A stretch of 64,000 nt of DNA from Gliomastix tumulicola. Taxonomy: Eukaryota > Ascomycota > Sordariomycetes > Hypocreales > Bionectriaceae. This document shows, in pieces, positions 54,570 to 64,000 of the stretch (positions are counted from its first letter, which is position 1; each line of letters starts with the position of its first letter). The position numbers and the translations under genes are program-made. The notes beneath the pieces were generated by a model. The model saw nothing but the letters and a program-made list of their open reading frames with translations. It was not told where the DNA came from and ran no database searches. The DNA lies in assembly GCA_001599755.1 (NCBI GenBank), contig BCHX01000002.1, positions 5,581,295 through 5,645,294 of the forward strand. Direction: 5' to 3'.

Positions 54570-55433
54570 ATGCCTGAGAAAACCAAGAATCGAGCCCTAG
54601 CCATCGTCGACGCCGCAGCGGCTGGTGGCTATGGCGTGCCTGCTCTCTGCTGTTACAATGTCGAGGGCATCATCGCGTCAGTCCGTGCTGCCGAGGCCAA
54701 GAAGTCGCCAGTCATCATCCAGCTATTCCCGTGGGCTATCGAGTTTGCGGATGGCCTGCTTGTCCACGCGGCTGCGGAAGCTGCCAATAATGCGAGCGTC
54801 CCCGTGGCTGTACACATGGATCACGCCCAGTCGCCCGAGATTATCAAGCGGGCCGCCGACCTTGGGGGCTTTGATGGCATCATGGTCGACATGAGCCATT
54901 ACGAGAAGGAAGAAAACATGGCCAAAACCAAGGAGCTGGTCTCGTATCTACACGAGCGCGGCATCATTGCGGAAGCCGAGCCTGGCCGGATCAATGGCGG
55001 GGAAGACGGCGTCGAGGACACTGGCGATTTGGAAGGTGTGCTCACGACCCCTGAGCAAGCCGAGGAGTTTCTGGCCCTGGGCATCGACTGGCTGGCCCCT
55101 GCCTTCGGCAACATCCATGGCAAATATGGCCCGAAAGGCCCATCGCTGGACTATGAGCGGTTGTCCAACGTCCACAAGACGACCAAGAAAAGCGGCGTGA
55201 ACCTGGTCCTGCATGGTGCCAACGGCTTCGACGAGACTCTATTTCAGGAATGCATCAAGAGGGGCATGGCAAAGTGCAATGTCAACGACGCGATGAACTC
55301 GCACTTCACGAATGTTATGAAGGAGAAGGCTGGGCGAGTGCCACTCACAACACTCTTGGAGGAGGGAACTCTTGCGATGCAGAAGGCAATTGAGAGACAT
55401 ATGGACTGGATGGGCTCTACGAACAAGGCATAG
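54570..55433 (+). CDS. Class II (zinc-dependent) ketose-bisphosphate aldolase family protein
   Basis: This intronless gene encodes 287 residues, the usual length of the compact class II aldolases (GatY/KbaY/FbaA type). Zinc ligands are H85 in VHMDHAQ, H183 in GNIHGKYGPKGP and H215 in LVLHGANG. D84 is the catalytic Asp, and EAEPGRINGGEDG (near 135-147) is the flexible glutamate block. The C-terminal KCNVNDAMNS segment replaces the common K-x-N-x-x-T phosphate-binding motif, which hints at a different or unphosphorylated substrate. The reaction would be retro-aldol cleavage of a ketose or keto-acid. It is divergent from a carboxylate-type transporter and precedes a 2-hydroxy-acid dehydrogenase. 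It is probably not the glycolytic aldolase, which is longer and more conserved. Confidence 0.88.
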   Translation: MPEKTKNRALAIVDAAAAGGYGVPALCCYNVEGIIASVRAAEAKKSPVIIQLFPWAIEFADGLLVHAAAEAANNASVPVAVHMDHAQSPEIIKRAADLGGFDGIMVDMSHYEKEENMAKTKELVSYLHERGIIAEAEPGRINGGEDGVEDTGDLEGVLTTPEQAEEFLALGIDWLAPAFGNIHGKYGPKGPSLDYERLSNVHKTTKKSGVNLVLHGANGFDETLFQECIKRGMAKCNVNDAMNSHFTNVMKEKAGRVPLTTLLEEGTLAMQKAIERHMDWMGSTNKA

Positions 55434-56024
55434 AGAGACAGAGGTGCTTGAATGAGTCGATATACCTGACGAGCTCTGTAGTAGTAGCCTGTAGAGGATT
55501 TTGAATGTCACCCTCAACAAGAGCCAGACACCCCTCGCACTGTAGAACAGGCGTCAATAGATCAATTTCGCCAGATCATGAGGCTCGTCTGGCCCCACGA
55601 TTACCCGCTTGGTCCACTAGAGCTCCCGCATTTGCAGACCATGTGTTGTATTATCGCAGACAGGAGTGGTCACTCGGACGAATTTCCGATGTCTACGCCA
55701 CCGGAATACGGATTTATGATTCCTCCCTCATGGATGGTCTTTGACCACACCGAGAATGTGGGGTCGGACGTTTCTCCGATTTCTGCGACTCATGGAGCCG
55801 AAATATGCGGGGTTGGTCACAAGGGCTTGCCAGGAAGGAGAAAAACCGATAATTCACCAATAGCTACACTGCTATTACAAGATCTTGTAATCGGTCGGTC
55901 GAGGCTTTGAAGAGTGTTGTCAAGTCATTCCATTTGCATCTTTCATGATTCATCCAGGGAGATGCTGCATTGAAAGATCTTCCCTGCTCAGCGTTTCTTC
56001 TGAGGCGTGCCATCCACATCCACC
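55434..56024. other. Intergenic region
   Basis: The 3' region of the aldolase and the promoter of the dehydrogenase. CGGAATACGG-like and CCGAAATATGCGG-like sequences occur near 55700 and 55799-55812, possible zinc-cluster half-sites. No gene is supported. Confidence 0.4.
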
Positions 56025-57666
56025 ATGGCTACGAAGGAAGAGCTGGTCACTGCTAAGGACCTGGAGCAACACTCATCCTCAGATGACTGTTGGCTGTTGG
56101 TCAACGGCGTGGTGTGGGACCTGAGCCAATTTGCTCCAGAGCATCCTGGAGGCGCCGACAGTGAGACGCTTTTAGCCACTCGGAACTTGAAGCGGCAGCC
56201 TTTCGCTAACACTGGTGCAGTCATTTATCGATATGCCGGCAAAGATGCATCGGGAATCTACAACAGCATTCACGCCCCGTCACTGCTAGCCAACGAGCTA
56301 GGGCCAAGCAAACGGAAGGGCACTTTCGACACGAGCTCTGGCCTCCCAACCCCAAGCAATCTCGCAACGTCCCAGAATGATTCTCCTGAGAAGGACCAGA
56401 AACAGAGAAGAAGCCTCCAATCGATCATTAGTGCCCACGACTTTGAACAAGCTGCATCGGAGAATCTATCAGAGAAGGCGTGGGCTTTCTTCTCATCCGC
56501 CGCTACTGACTGCCTCACAAAGCAAGCCAACGAGAGCTACTTCAACCGCATATGGCTTCGCCCCCAAATCCTCAAAGATGTCAGAGACATCAGGTGCAAC
56601 ACCAAAATCCTCGGAAATGGTGTGAGCGTTCCCCTGTTTGTCAGTCCAACCGCTATGGTCAGGCTTTCTCACCCCGACGGCGAACTTGCCATAGCGAGGG
56701 GCTGTGCGCAATTTGGCATAGCTCAAACGGTAAGCTCCCGGAAACGATGGCTATCATGTGTCACTGCTGATGGATTTGGCACCCTAGATCTCTACAAACG
56801 CCTCATTCCCACTGCCTGAAATCACATCCTCTGCCGATATCCCATTTTTCTTTCAGCTTTATGTCAACAAGGATCGATCTGCATCGGAGAAACTATTGAA
56901 GCAGGCCGAGGCATCTGGAATCCGGGCTGTGCTTGTCACCGTTGATCAGCCAACCCCAGGAAAGCGTGAGGCCGACGAACGTGTCAAGGCGGACGGCGCT
57001 GTGCTTGCACCCACTCCGAACGGCGCTACAGCTAGCAACGACTCTAAAGGGAGCGGCCTAGGTCGAACTATGGGAGGCTTCATCGACTCTACGTTGAACT
57101 GGCAAGACATCAAATGGTTACGACGGGCCACGAGGCTCCCAATCGTCCTGAAGGGCGTTCAGACAGCGGCGGACGCAATAAAGGCGGTCGAGCACGGCGT
57201 CGACGGCTTGTTGATTGGAAATCATGGCGGTAGAAGCCTTGACACGTCATCGCCTGCTATCATGATACTCGTCGAGCTTCAACTCACATGCCCCAATATC
57301 TTCAAGCACATTGAGGTGTACGTGGATGGTGGAATTCGACGAGGGACAGACATGTTCAAAGCGCTCTGCCTCGGAGCCAAGGCCGTCGGCATGGGCAGAC
57401 CGTTTCTCTACGCGGCAAACTACGGACCGGAGGGTGTCGCGCACTTGATTGAGAGTAAGGATATGACCCAGGACACATTCGAAGAACACTAGTGCTGACT
57501 TGAGCTTCCAGTTATGAGGGACGAATTCGAAACGACAATGCGGATGATGGGCTGTACTGATCTGACTCAGCTGCATCCCGGCCTGTTGAACCTGTGCGAG
57601 GTAAAGCATTGGGTGTCGGGCCTCGGCGGAGAACAGTTCGGAGCGTCCATCACGCCCAAGCTATGA
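56025..57666 (+). CDS. Cytochrome b5/FMN-dependent 2-hydroxy-acid dehydrogenase (flavocytochrome b2 type)
   Basis: Four exons (56025-56160, 56221-56729, 56788-57454, 57512-57666) encode 488 residues. The N-terminal heme domain has axial histidines H40 in EHPGGAD and H63 in YNSIHAP, with the expected 23-residue spacing. The FMN barrel includes LFVSPTAMVRLSHPDGE, AVLVTVDQPTPGKREAD, FIDSTLNWQDIKWL, the catalytic H361 in LLIGNHGGRSLD, and the phosphate-binding VYVDGGIRRGTDMFKAL. Flavocytochrome b2 oxidises L-lactate or related 2-hydroxy acids and passes electrons to cytochrome c. No mitochondrial presequence is evident at this start. The first intron lies in the HPGG region and restores spacing. 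A Met 18 bases upstream is an alternative start. It may act with the neighbouring transporter and aldolase on a hydroxy acid. Confidence 0.9.
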
Positions 57667-57850
57667 TTGTCGTGGCTGATGAAGTGTGCAGGGCTGTGTG
57701 TATGCGGAACTAGACAGGTGTCGTAGAAAGCAAAGAGGGAGGGGTCTGTCCGTGATTGTAACATTAGGCCTAGATAAAGGATGTGCCATCGATAGCTAGG
57801 CACGATTTCTGCTCTCCTGCTCCCCATGCAACAACAAGGAGGCCGTGAAT

Positions 57851-58226
57851 TTAGTGTGGCACAACCACGTCCTTGGAGGTGTCCAACTCCTCGTGTCTTC
57901 TCAAATCCATGGGCTTCTCCAATAGAGGGACGACATATGGGTCAAATGTCTTCCAGTACGGATTCTCAAGGTGGTACTTTTGGCTCTGCGAGGAGTCAGA
58001 TAACATGTTTGAGCGATTTGTGTGTAGGGAGCCTAACCGCTTCATTCTCGTAGCGCTCAATAATGGTGAACGCGCGTGGATCGTGGACATCCTGCATCAC
58101 GAACCAGTCGATAGTCTCGTGGTCTTTGACATAGACGCGAGAAGCTTCGGTGAGCTTGGCCTTGAGCCTGGGGATGGACTCCGGATCGGAGTTTGCATAG
58201 AGATGGACGGTAATTGTGTAGACCAT
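57851..58226 (-). CDS. Dimeric alpha/beta-barrel (ABM-like) protein
   Basis: Two exons (58226-58038 and 57985-57851) encode 107 residues. The sequence begins MVYTITVHLYANSD, continues TIDWFVMQDVHDPRAFTIIERYENEA, and after the intron reads SQKYHLENPYWKTFDPYVVPLLEKP. This is the beta-alpha-beta pattern of small ABM-fold proteins, many of which are dimeric monooxygenases or carry no cofactor. The C-terminal LEKPMDLRRHEEL matches the conserved end strand. No function can be assigned. It converges on the hydroxy-acid dehydrogenase, with 184 bases between the ends. Confidence 0.75.
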
Positions 58227-58961
58227 CGTGGACAGACGAGGCAACTTCTGATGCGTAAGTGTACGACGAGGTTTGGATATTGGTAACGACAGTCGAAAGG
58301 GGAGGTTTGGTGGTTGAGAGGTCGTCGGGGGATAAGAGCAAATTGACGAGTTTTCTTGTTGGGAGGCTCATCCCTCTGGAGAGCGGGGCTTAGTCATCAG
58401 CCCCTCCGAAGATGGAATGATGACTGAAGGCTCGTCCTACCACGCAGGATGGACTCTCCGGGATCTTGACGAATAAAAAGACAGGTCCAAGCAGCTAGCT
58501 TCTCATGCCGCAAATTTGTAAGAATTGCCAACACTGCCAATTCGATGTGCGACTGGTTGACGAGCTCCGGGCCATTCCCCATCGGGGTGATAACAGCTGC
58601 GCTGCCTGTCCCTCCACTAAGTATTATTACAGTGATGTCGATCACTGCAGTATTTCAACTACGGAGCACAGACACCTGAATTCCTCCACCCCGTAGACCC
58701 CAAGACACTTCACTTTTCAGCGACAGCTTATCCCACAGCCATTTGCGTAGCCAACCCACTGCTAGTATGTTCAAATCACAGAGGCCGTTTGCTGTTGGCC
58801 GTGCAGTTATTTTACTCGATTTCCAGAGAAGGTATTGAAGGTGAAGGAAGTGATATCAATCTATGCTTCATGAGCTCTGGCTTACGCAGCAGTGCTTTTC
58901 GTGATGATGACCGGGCCACTATGGCATTCGATCACTGAGCTTTGTATTTTCAATATGCAGT
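58227..58961. other. Intergenic region
   Basis: The upstream region of the ABM-like gene and the 3' region of the short regulator. Only short chance frames. Confidence 0.45.
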
Positions 58962-59916
58962 CTACAATTTGCCTCTGAAAGTATGGCTGTTCATCAGCTG
59001 AAACTGAAGTAGCTGATACTGTAGCATCCGAACAGCCGACTCCAAAGCGTGGTAGTTGTCCAGTGTCTGCAGCCGCCCTTCTTGTTTGTAGTGACAGATT
59101 ATTCCAGCAGCCCCATCGATATGGACCTCGGCGAATACCGGGCCTGCCGCAGCAGATGGCTCTGTGGCCTCCTGTGCCAAGAGGAACTCCAAGTTGACGA
59201 GTATAATGCTCCCCAGTATGGCTAACTCTCGCATTTCCTGAATCCCACTTATCCGGCCATTAAGCAACCTTATAGCCTTCATGTACTCAATGGTTGCGAA
59301 TTCACGGACCGCCACATCGCCTCGGTCGGTGCGGACAGTGCCATTAGACGGTAGGTAATGTTGCTTGCTGAGGGCACTCATCGCAAGGCCAGCGTAGTAG
59401 GCAAAGGGTTCCTGATGAACTAGACGTAGAATGAGGTCTTCCCAGATAGGTTCGTCGAAATACAGCATGAACTCTTTGATGCAGACTACTCGAAAGTAGT
59501 CGAACAGCCCGCTCCCGTGCTCATTATGATGGGGAATTGAGTTGTATGGCAATGCATGTGCGTGTAGAGATGGGATGGACGACATGACGGAAAGATGATG
59601 GGTATATCTGCTGGAGGTCGTATCCCTGAAGGAGATGATTTCATCTGGGCTGGGAAACTCCAGTTGTTCGGAAGTCGTCCCTGTAGGATTGCCTATGAAA
59701 TCACATCGAAATCTGGCAGTGGTGCACCGTAAGCATGACGGCTTGGTTTCGTCGCATTTCTTGCGTCGTATCCTGCCAAAATAGCGGTGGATGGTTAGTT
59801 CAGTCATTCCTAAATACTATAGATATTAAGCATTCATACTTGCAGGTCCGGCAACCAGTCTTGACCTTGCGACCACCCTGGGCGCCTGACCGACTGTGCC
59901 GTTTTGATCTCTCCAT
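58962..59916 (-). CDS. Zn(II)2Cys6 transcription factor, short form
   Basis: Two exons (59916-59840, 59772-58962) encode 295 residues. The complete zinc cluster crosses the intron: C-RT-C-KIRRKK-C-DETKPS-C-LR-C-TTARFR-C. The next 200 residues match the start of a fungal_trans_2 domain (FDYFRVVCIKEFMLYF, PFAYYAGLAMSALSKQHY, EYMKAIRLLNGRI, LGSIILVNLEFLLAQE), but the frame stops at FRGKL, whereas relatives are usually 450-600 residues. The gene may be C-terminally truncated, or an intron near 59000 may be missed. DNA binding should be intact, so a truncated protein could act as a competitor of related regulators. Confidence 0.75.
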
Positions 59917-60345
59917 GGTGGTGGTTTACGTGGGCCGTGATAGTCATCTGCGTAGAGGCACGAAACGCATCACTTCAGATCTAGATACCATTCAAAAAGA
60001 AAGTTGCGCGATTTGACATGGCAGAAGGATTTCTGCGTGCCTAAGAAAATGAAAGGTGTAGTGGTGAGTGTCTGTCTGTCAAGTTCATTCACGGTCGACC
60101 AGACATGCCTGTGGAGTGATAATGCGGGGTTGGAACGACCGGTGATTGGTTGCAGCGTATTTTGACACAGGAAGGATTGACGGGCTTGGCAATATCTCAC
60201 GCCGCTGGAGGTCCTGTCCACAATGAATTAGACTTGTGTCCGGCCGGGGCATATATAGCACGCACTTCCCTCTTCCCTTCTCCCTCATTCTGTTCCTCTT
60301 GCTTGACTCCTCATACTACAAGCTCCTCTCTCAATCGATACAACC
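59917..60345. other. Divergent promoter of short regulator and epoxide hydrolase
   Basis: 429 bases between divergent starts. A TATATA element at 60252-60257 lies about 90 bases before the epoxide hydrolase start, followed by a pyrimidine-rich leader. No coding sequence is supported. Confidence 0.5.
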
Positions 60346-61649
60346 ATGTCTGCCGTCCAAGAGTACAAGATCCATGTTCCAGACACAGAACTGGAGAAGC
60401 TCGAACGCAAACTCGGGCTGACTGACTGGCCCAAAGCTGCAGAAGGCTCTGACGGCTCCTCTTGGGATCAAGGCACTCCAATTCTTGAGATCAAGAGGCT
60501 GGTACACACGTGGCGCACTACCTTTGACTGGCGCCAGGTCGAGACTCGCTTGAACAGGTTTCCCAACTTCATCGCCAATGTCAGCACTAGCAACTTCGGC
60601 ATTCTGGGTGTACATTTCATTCACAAGACAAGCCCTCAGTCAACAGCAATCCCATTGTTATTTCTCCATGGGTGGCCTGGCTCATTCATTGAAGTGACCA
60701 AGATCTTGGATGATTTGGCGGCGGGGGGCGACGCAGTGAGTTTTCATGTAGTCGCTCCCAGTCTAATCGACTTCGGCTTCTCCTCTCCTAGTCCTGCAAG
60801 TACAAGAACTCTCCATTTTCTTTTCCTGTGCTAATGGCAGAGGTTTAGCATGGCTTTCAATTCGAGGACCACGCCGAGGTATATCATAACCTCATGCAGA
60901 TGCTCGGCTATAACCAGTACGGTATGTTACTGCTCACAGCTTCTTGCCCGTAATCTAGTGCCTGCTCTTATATGTCTTACTCTCGCATAGTCATCCAAGC
61001 TGGCGATGTGGGCCACCTGGTCTCGAGATTCATGGCCAAGAAGTATGGCCCTTCCCATTGCAAGGCCTACCACACCAACACGCCCGTTCCCTCTGAGCCT
61101 CGCCAAGACACCCACCCCGAACTCTACGCTCAACTACAGGCCACACCTCTCACAGACTTGGAAGTTCAAGAGCTCACTCGTTCCGGCGAGTTCTCGGCGA
61201 CGGGCTCCGGATACTACAAGCAAATGTCCACCAAGCCCTTGACCATAGGCCTTGCGCTCCGGGACAGCCCTGCTGGGCTGCTTAGCTGGCTATACGAGAA
61301 AATGCACGACTGGAGTGATGACTATCCGTGGACTGACGAAGAGATTCTCACTTGGGTCAGCATCTACTATTTCTCGACCGCGGGGCCAGACGCCTCGGCC
61401 AAGACCTACTACGCAATGGAAAAAAGGCAGCCTTCTGCATTCGTTGCTGCAGCTGAGTACATCGACGTGCCTCTTGGCATACTCAGATTCTCTGGCGATC
61501 TCGTTTTGCTTCCCAGACTATGGAATCAGTCGTTGGGGCCGATTGTCCATGAGAGCAGCCACGCAGGCGGGGGACATTTTGCAGCATGGGAGAGACCAAA
61601 CGCAATTATTCAGGATTTAAGGCTCATGTTCAGAGAGGGCTTGCCCTAG
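60346..61649 (+). CDS. Epoxide hydrolase (alpha/beta hydrolase, EHN domain), one junction doubtful
   Basis: Exons are inferred at 60346-60799, about 60841/60849-60921, and 60991-61649. The EHN lid domain (IHVPDTELEKLERKLGLTDW) is followed by the oxyanion motif FLHGWPGSF. The nucleophile Asp sits in VIQAGDVGHLVSRF, the lid tyrosine is in the YYKQMSTKP region, and the catalytic His in HAGGGHFAAWE. Together these fit a soluble epoxide hydrolase that opens epoxides to diols. The first intron is unresolved. With donor at 60800, acceptor 60840 keeps the phase but meets an in-frame TAG at 60846-60848, while acceptor 60848 shifts phase. The usual P-G of SLPGFGFSS reads SLIDFGFSS. Either the exon edges differ from my choice or the gene carries a recent mutation. 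It has no signal peptide. Confidence 0.75.
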
Positions 61650-62261
61650 ATCTTGGATGACTATATATGAGAGCCCTTTGGCCTTTTTTTTTTCGATTGC
61701 CAGTGGCATATTGGTGAGCGCTGAATCACAGGTTCTTTGCTGTTGGAAATCATGTCTGTCTAAACAACGAAGAGCAGAATAGGTAGTTGGGATGGGGGCG
61801 TGAATGAAGGGAGGTCTAAGCAGTTGAATAACACATCCCACCGAAAGACAAATACTCACCTTGATGCACCTCTATTGCTGCAAGCCTACATTGTCAGTCA
61901 CTCGTAGTCTTGGTAATAGCGAGGTGTAGGGTACGGAAGCCTGCTTCCAGCAACACCGCACACCCAAGCAAGTCCAGTATTGTTATTGAGGAGTCCTAAG
62001 CCGTAGACGGTTAGACGGTCAGAGATTTATTGGAGGCGTCCTCGGACTTATATCGGCTAACTGCGCTGGAGCGAGCTGGCTTGTTCGCTAATGGGCCAGT
62101 CACCAGAGGCTCGCTGCACAAATGTTTCCCCCGCACTACCCCATGTCTCCCTCCAATTCCTCAATCATCGGTCGCGCACTCAGCAGTTGACATCCTGCCA
62201 ATTGTGGTGACAAGGATCAGTGCGTCTGTGATTGACATTGATACCGCTTCGTGCACTCGCC
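61650..62261. other. Intergenic region
   Basis: The 3' region of the epoxide hydrolase, with a short T-run near 61684-61693, and the promoter of the last regulator. No gene is supported. Confidence 0.45.
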
Positions 62262-64000
62262 ATGACGAGAGCCCCCTCCAACAAAGCAAGCATTGCTCAA
62301 GCTTGCTCCGTCTGCTACCAGAAAAAGGCACGGTAAAACCCCCCTGGCATTTGCTGGCGAGCGTGCTGCAGACGCTAATATGATGGAATGTGTAGATACG
62401 ATGCGATTTGGGGCCCAACAAATCGTCCTGCACGAACTGTATGCTTTACAACACGGAGTGCAGGTCAGACAGCCTCAACGCAATACCTCGACCATTATTT
62501 ACTGACGCCTTCCAGACTAAGATTGAGGAAGCGGAAGAGGGCGCCCAGCTCGTTGGGTCAAATCAACGGAGATGAGACGTCTCAGGGGACGGTCGTGATA
62601 AGCCCGGAGAGCATCGCCCTTCCCCAAGCACCAGCGTCAATCATTGAAGACGGACCACCTGAACGCGATGGACGCCCAGCTCCCCGGCCTGAAACACCCG
62701 TTGTCCGAGGACTAGTGTCCCCTAGCGCGCCAGAGCTGCCAGACCATCATGCTCTTTCCCACCCGTCCTCCGCGGAAGATCAGACGACGCCATCCGGGAG
62801 TGCTCATGATGGAAGAGTCGTTTACTTTGAATCGATCGAAGGGCGCAGCACCGAATCGACCAAGGCATATCCCCAAACATCAGGCATGTCACCTGCAGAT
62901 ATCGTGTCCCTGGAGGCAAGTCACGCATTCGATCTGCCCTCGCGAGCCATCAAAACATGCTATATCGACAACTTCTTCAAATACTGCACGCCATTCGTCC
63001 CTATCGTGGCCCGGTCCTGGTTGGACGAATCTTCCCAACAAAAGCCCTCGCTCCTGCTTCAGCAAGCCGTTCTCCTTGCTGGTAGTCGCGTGACGCGGCC
63101 GCATAATATGACGGCAAGCAGGGAGCTGTACGCTCGTGCAAAGGCATTGTTCTTTTCAAACTACGAACAGAACCCTGTCATGCTCATCATCACGTGCTTG
63201 CTCCTCCAGTGGTGGAATCCAGCCGGGCCAGATCGCATATGCATGGACAACAGCCAATTCTGGCTTCGTACTGGCATTGGCATTGCTATAGAAATGGGTC
63301 TGCATCGTGAGAGCCCGAGTGCAAAGGACGCACCGTACAGGCGGCGCTTATGGTGGTCTCTTGTCGTGAGTAGCCCCCGGATCCCTACTTTTGCTCGCCC
63401 TCCCTTTGCTAAAGTCACACAGGCGCGCGATTGTCAAGTATCAGCTGCGCATGGGCGTCCAAGAGCAATTCAGCTTGACGAGTGCAGCGTACCCGCCTTG
63501 ACCACCCACGACTTTCCAGATGAGATGCAGAGTACTGCTAATGCCTCTGTCTGCTTCGTTGAAATATGTCGCGTCTTTGGCGAGGTGGGCGAAAGCGTGA
63601 GACGCAACCAGATGACGGCAATCAGAGTCTACCACTTCAGGAACAGCCTGTACATCTGGGCCCGAGAACTTCCGCCCGAGCTTCGACTCTTTCGTCAACC
63701 GCCGGATGCCGTCAACAGCTATAGCTTTGAAGCTCGCCAGATTCACGTCATCTACTTCGCCACGCTGATCTTACTCTTCCGCACCTCAGCACCTCGCTCT
63801 TCAGGACTGGCGGCATCATTGGTTGCAGCTTCATTTGTGGCCGGGATCTTTGAAGAGTTCTTGGTCCGCGACGAGATTGGATATCTGGGTCCCGGCATTC
63901 ACAAATTCTTCCTGCTGACTGCTGCCATCACCCTGCTGTCGGCCTATCGCTGCCCATCTATCGAAATGGATGTCTCGGAGGATTACGAGGCGATAAAGCA
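62262..64000 (+). CDS. Zn(II)2Cys6 transcription factor, cut by window end
   Basis: Exons are inferred at 62262-62327, 62396-62463, 62516-63365 and 63423 onward; the 3' end lies outside the window. The zinc cluster assembles as C-SV-C-YQKKIR-C-DLGPNKSS-C-TN-C-MLYNTE-C, followed by a basic RLRLRKRKR segment. This needs a GC-AG first intron (donor GCACGG at 62328), because the nearby GT at 62333 shifts the frame. The middle region (AIKTCYIDNFFKYCTPFVPIVARSWL, LLQQAVLLAGSRVTRP, FWLRTGIGIAIEMGLHRESP, YRRRLWWSLV) is typical of the cutinase/fatty-acid regulator-like fungal_trans group. It lies downstream of the epoxide hydrolase on the same strand. Confidence 0.82.

Noticed and set aside
1..64000. 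CRISPR arrays, tRNA or rRNA genes, intact transposons, or integrated viral genes.
   Set aside because: None was recognised on either strand by eye. A tRNA scan and a repeat-library search would settle this.

Overview
This window is nuclear DNA of a filamentous ascomycete (Pezizomycotina). The evidence is many short spliceosomal introns (about 50-130 nt, GT...CTRAC/CTAAY...AG), the absence of ribosome-binding sites or operons, six Zn(II)2Cys6-type regulators in 64 kb, secreted hydrolases with fungal signal peptides, and long promoters between most genes. I cannot place the species from sequence alone; the gene content would fit a saprotroph or plant-associated Sordariomycete or Eurotiomycete. 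Many lifestyle and nutrient-uptake genes, two decayed genes and no obvious housekeeping block suggest an accessory region. All introns given here were placed by eye from splice signals and family conservation.

Layout. 0-9.3 kb: a small ABM-domain protein, a secreted GH18 chitinase, a secreted SGNH-like protein, a divergent protein kinase, a broken tyrosinase gene and a small secreted protein. 9.3-17 kb: an orphan protein, an amino-acid permease and a berberine-bridge-type FAD oxidase that has lost the middle of its FAD domain. 18.2-25.4 kb: a regulator, two divergently transcribed Gfo/Idh/MocA dehydrogenases and an MFS sugar/polyol transporter, followed at 26.1-28.5 kb by a secreted two-propeller phytase. 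28.7-38.2 kb: a regulator, an MFS transporter divergent from an acetamidase-type amidase (shared promoter rich in GATA sites), and a further regulator converging on the amidase. 38.9-44.6 kb: an NAD(P)-dependent reductase, a peroxisomal copper amine oxidase and a DUF7726-like nuclear protein. 45-49.5 kb: an Hsp70-like ATPase divergent from a coiled-coil protein. 49.7-57.7 kb: a regulator, an anion:cation-symporter-family MFS transporter, a class II aldolase and a cytochrome-b5/FMN 2-hydroxy-acid dehydrogenase. 57.8-64 kb: a dimeric alpha/beta-barrel protein, a short regulator, an epoxide hydrolase with a doubtful exon junction, and a regulator cut by the window end.

How the genes may work together (inference). 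Three neighbourhoods look like small catabolic modules, each with a regulator, a transporter and one or more enzymes: 18-25 kb (sugar, polyol or inositol oxidation, possibly fed by the phytase), 28.7-38 kb (amide nitrogen uptake and hydrolysis), and 49.7-57.7 kb (a hydroxy-acid or sugar-acid route through oxidation and retro-aldol cleavage). There is no polyketide synthase, NRPS or terpene backbone gene, so this is not a classical secondary-metabolite cluster. I saw no tRNA, rRNA, CRISPR, intact transposon or viral sequence.
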